64,000 nt of DNA from Cohnella phaseoli (lineage in GTDB: Bacteria > Bacillota > Bacilli > Paenibacillales > Paenibacillaceae): positions 1 to 64,000 of the forward strand of contig NZ_QRDZ01000040.1 in the NCBI RefSeq assembly GCF_003386235.1, read 5' to 3'. The first letter of the stretch is position 1, and every line of letters starts with the position of its first letter. Made by a program: the position numbers and the translations under genes. Shown in pieces: positions 62,496 to 64,000 of this stretch. Below the pieces are notes generated by a model. The model had not been told where the DNA came from. It saw only the letters and a program-made list of their open reading frames with translations, and did not search any database.

Positions 62496-63634
62496 AAGCG
62501 ATTGTAGTGGACGACGAGCCGACGATGCATCTGATTTTGCGCAAAATGCTGGCCAAGCTACCGGAGGTTCAGGTGGTCGGAGCATTCTCGGATACGAGGT
62601 CGGCGAAGGCTTATCTGGAAAAGCACGGGGATATAGGTCTCGCTTTCGTCGATATCTCTATGCCGGGCGAGAGCGGATTGACTTTTGCCGCCGGGATGAA
62701 CGCTGCGGAGGCCCCGATGCAGATCGTGTTCGTCACGTCCCATAAGGAATATGCGCTGAAAGCCTACGAGCTGTCCGTGCTGGACTACCTGGTAAAGCCG
62801 ATCACCCAGGAGCGGCTGCAACGAGCGGTTCAGCGGGCGCTTGCGGCGAGTCGGACCTGGGCGCCGGGGCCGGCGATGCCGGCTCCGGCAGCGACGGCGG
62901 TCGGTACGGGCAAGACGGTCGTCACAGTGCTTGGCGACGTGGTCGTCAGCAACGAAGCCGGCCGCATCAAATGGATCTCCCGCAAATCCGCGGAGCTGTT
63001 CGCCTATCTGCTGCTGCATCCAGGGAGAAGGATTCCGCGCTCGCGGCTGATCTCCGATATTTTCGGAGGCATGGAGCATGAGCAGGCGCTAAAATATTTG
63101 AATACATCGATCTATCATCTGCGCAAATCTCTGGAACCGCTCGGTTTGCGCGATACGGTACGTTCCGAGAATGACGGGTACGCGCTCGAATTGCCGTCCG
63201 ACTCGGCGATCGATTATGTCGAGTTTGCGGCGCAGGCGAGTCGGCTTCAGACGGTCGCGTCCGATAATATCGACCGGGCGCAGCGGATAGAACAAGGCTA
63301 TACCGGCGATCTGTTCGGAGACAGGGCATACGTATGGGCCGTCCATGAGACGGAACGGTACGCGGAGTTGTACGCCTCGCTCTCCGGAAAGCTTGCCGAA
63401 GCCTATCTTCTCATGGGGAACGCGGCGGCCGCGCTTAAGCTGCTCGCGAAGCTGAACCAGCGTAATCCGTTGGACGAATCGGTCATTCGCCGAATGCTGC
63501 TGGCGCGCGAGCGGATCGGGGACAAGAACGGTTTGAACGCGCTGTACGCCGACTACGTTCGGCTGCTTGACCGCGAACTGGGCATTCGTCCGCCCGACGA
63601 TTTGGTTGGCTATTATGAGAGCTTGATCGGATAG
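62492..63634 (+). CDS. Response regulator with SARP/BTAD-like output domain
   Basis: This 380-residue protein has a receiver (VVDDEP, phosphoacceptor D54 in FVDISMPGESG, Lys in YLVKPIT) and a Pro/Ala linker (about 128-145). A winged helix follows (RKSAELFAYLLLHPGRRIPRSRLISDIFG; YLNTSIYHLRKSLEP), then a helical BTAD repeat region (about 245-380, ending LLDRELGIRPPDDL). This architecture is shared with actinobacterial SARP activators and with Paenibacillus regulators paired with 7TM kinases. The target genes are unknown; the upstream AAA+ operon is a candidate. Confidence 0.9.
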   Translation: MKAIVVDDEPTMHLILRKMLAKLPEVQVVGAFSDTRSAKAYLEKHGDIGLAFVDISMPGESGLTFAAGMNAAEAPMQIVFVTSHKEYALKAYELSVLDYLVKPITQERLQRAVQRALAASRTWAPGPAMPAPAATAVGTGKTVVTVLGDVVVSNEAGRIKWISRKSAELFAYLLLHPGRRIPRSRLISDIFGGMEHEQALKYLNTSIYHLRKSLEPLGLRDTVRSENDGYALELPSDSAIDYVEFAAQASRLQTVASDNIDRAQRIEQGYTGDLFGDRAYVWAVHETERYAELYASLSGKLAEAYLLMGNAAAALKLLAKLNQRNPLDESVIRRMLLARERIGDKNGLNALYADYVRLLDRELGIRPPDDLVGYYESLIG

Positions 63635-63675
63635 GTTGGGGAAGAAGTGATTGGCGAATTGCCGCAAAGAAGCTT

Positions 63676-63724
63676 AAAACCGGAGACGTCGGGTACAAGA
63701 CCTGGCACCTCCGGTTTTTTTCAT
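63676..63724 (+). terminator. Terminator after the response regulator gene
   Basis: AAAACCGGAG (63676-63685) pairs with CTCCGGTTTT (63709-63718), followed by more T. The A-rich and T-rich arms allow it to work in both directions, also ending the LacI-type gene. Confidence 0.8.
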
Positions 63725-63745
63725 ATCTGACTCAATCGCAGTCGG

Positions 63746-64000
63746 CTACGACAGCTCGACGAGACGGGGAGGGATTTTATGCTTGCGCGGCTCGGTTCCG
63801 TTCGCGATGGCATCGACGATCATCTGCGCCGCGATCGTCCCCATCTCGAATGGGGACTGGTCAATATAAGCGCTAGGGGAGACGCAATCCGGATAGAGAA
63901 GCGGTTGGTCGCAGCAAATGATGCGAATATGCTTTAAGCCGAGCTTGGCGCAAGCCTTGCCGACGTAACGGGCGAGCAGCGCGTCGACGGCGGCGATCGC
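63746..64000 (-). CDS. LacI/GalR-family regulator, C-terminal end (partial, cut by window edge)
   Basis: The frame is open from the window edge to TAG at 63748-63746. The 84 visible residues contain GLKHIRIICCDQPL, then SAYIDQSPFEMGTIAAQMIVDAIANG and IPPRLVELS. This is the conserved end of the periplasmic-binding-like effector domain of LacI-type repressors, including the IDQSPFEMG element. The DNA-binding N-terminus lies beyond the window. It probably controls a carbohydrate locus to the right. Confidence 0.85.
   Translation of the reverse strand, partial: AIAAVDALLARYVGKACAKLGLKHIRIICCDQPLLYPDCVSPSAYIDQSPFEMGTIAAQMIVDAIANGTEPRKHKIPPRLVELS

Overview
The window looks like a chromosomal segment of a Gram-positive, spore-forming-type bacterium of the family Paenibacillaceae (Paenibacillus/Cohnella-like). 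The reasons are strong Shine-Dalgarno sites of the AGGAGG type, G+C by eye in the mid-50s percent, YesM/YesN-type two-component systems paired with carbohydrate ABC transporters, very large SLH-anchored surface proteins, and a conserved ywrC-ywrB-ywrA-ywrD gene order known from Bacillus. No rRNA, tRNA, CRISPR array, integrase or intact insertion sequence was seen.

Layout. 1-640: the 3' end of an Rpn-family nuclease gene, followed by a tandem copy of only its C-terminal module, each with its own terminator. 659-4773: a LysR regulator divergent from an MFS exporter, then a gamma-class adenine DNA methyltransferase and a 31-codon stub. 4908-12921: a carbohydrate locus with a YesM-like kinase, a YesN-like regulator, a sugar-binding lipoprotein, two permeases and a GH5 glycosidase without a signal peptide. 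The kinase and binding-protein genes share an upstream box at identical spacing from a -10 hexamer. 12929-25513: an OmpR-type regulator/kinase pair divergent from two giant SLH surface proteins. Both surface-protein promoters carry the same TTAAGA-N5-TTAAGA direct repeat.

25697-27892: a large disordered protein with an IGNQAT-type N-terminal motif resembling those of contractile-injection-system cargo. 28115-31416: a ywrD/ywrA/ywrB/ywrC-like operon (gamma-glutamyltransferase, split chromate-family transporter, Lrp regulator), divergent from 31630-41289, a peptide-uptake and peptide-degradation operon (M28 peptidase, ketopantoate-reductase-like enzyme, Opp/Dpp transporter, HExxxGH metallopeptidase). 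41643-46515: a polytopic membrane protein, a cupin, a GNAT protein, and a MerR regulator with two SRPBCC proteins. 46533-46679: a nested palindrome. 46725-47501: a stalk-domain secreted protein.

47868-56135: a chemosensory cluster (cheA, cheW, mcp, cheR, cheB, mcp) without cheY, cheC or cheD. 56271-56816: a glutathione-peroxidase-family gene. 56932-60552: an unknown disordered protein followed by an AAA+ ATPase of the winged-helix type found in extracellular contractile injection systems. 60687-63634: a 7TM histidine kinase and a response regulator with a SARP/BTAD-like output. 63746-64000: the C-terminus of a LacI-type regulator.

The best candidates for something new are the isolated injection-system-like ATPase and cargo candidates (25.7 kb and 56.9-60.6 kb), the duplicated Rpn C-terminal module that could be a free-standing antitoxin, and the predicted two-component S-layer regulon.
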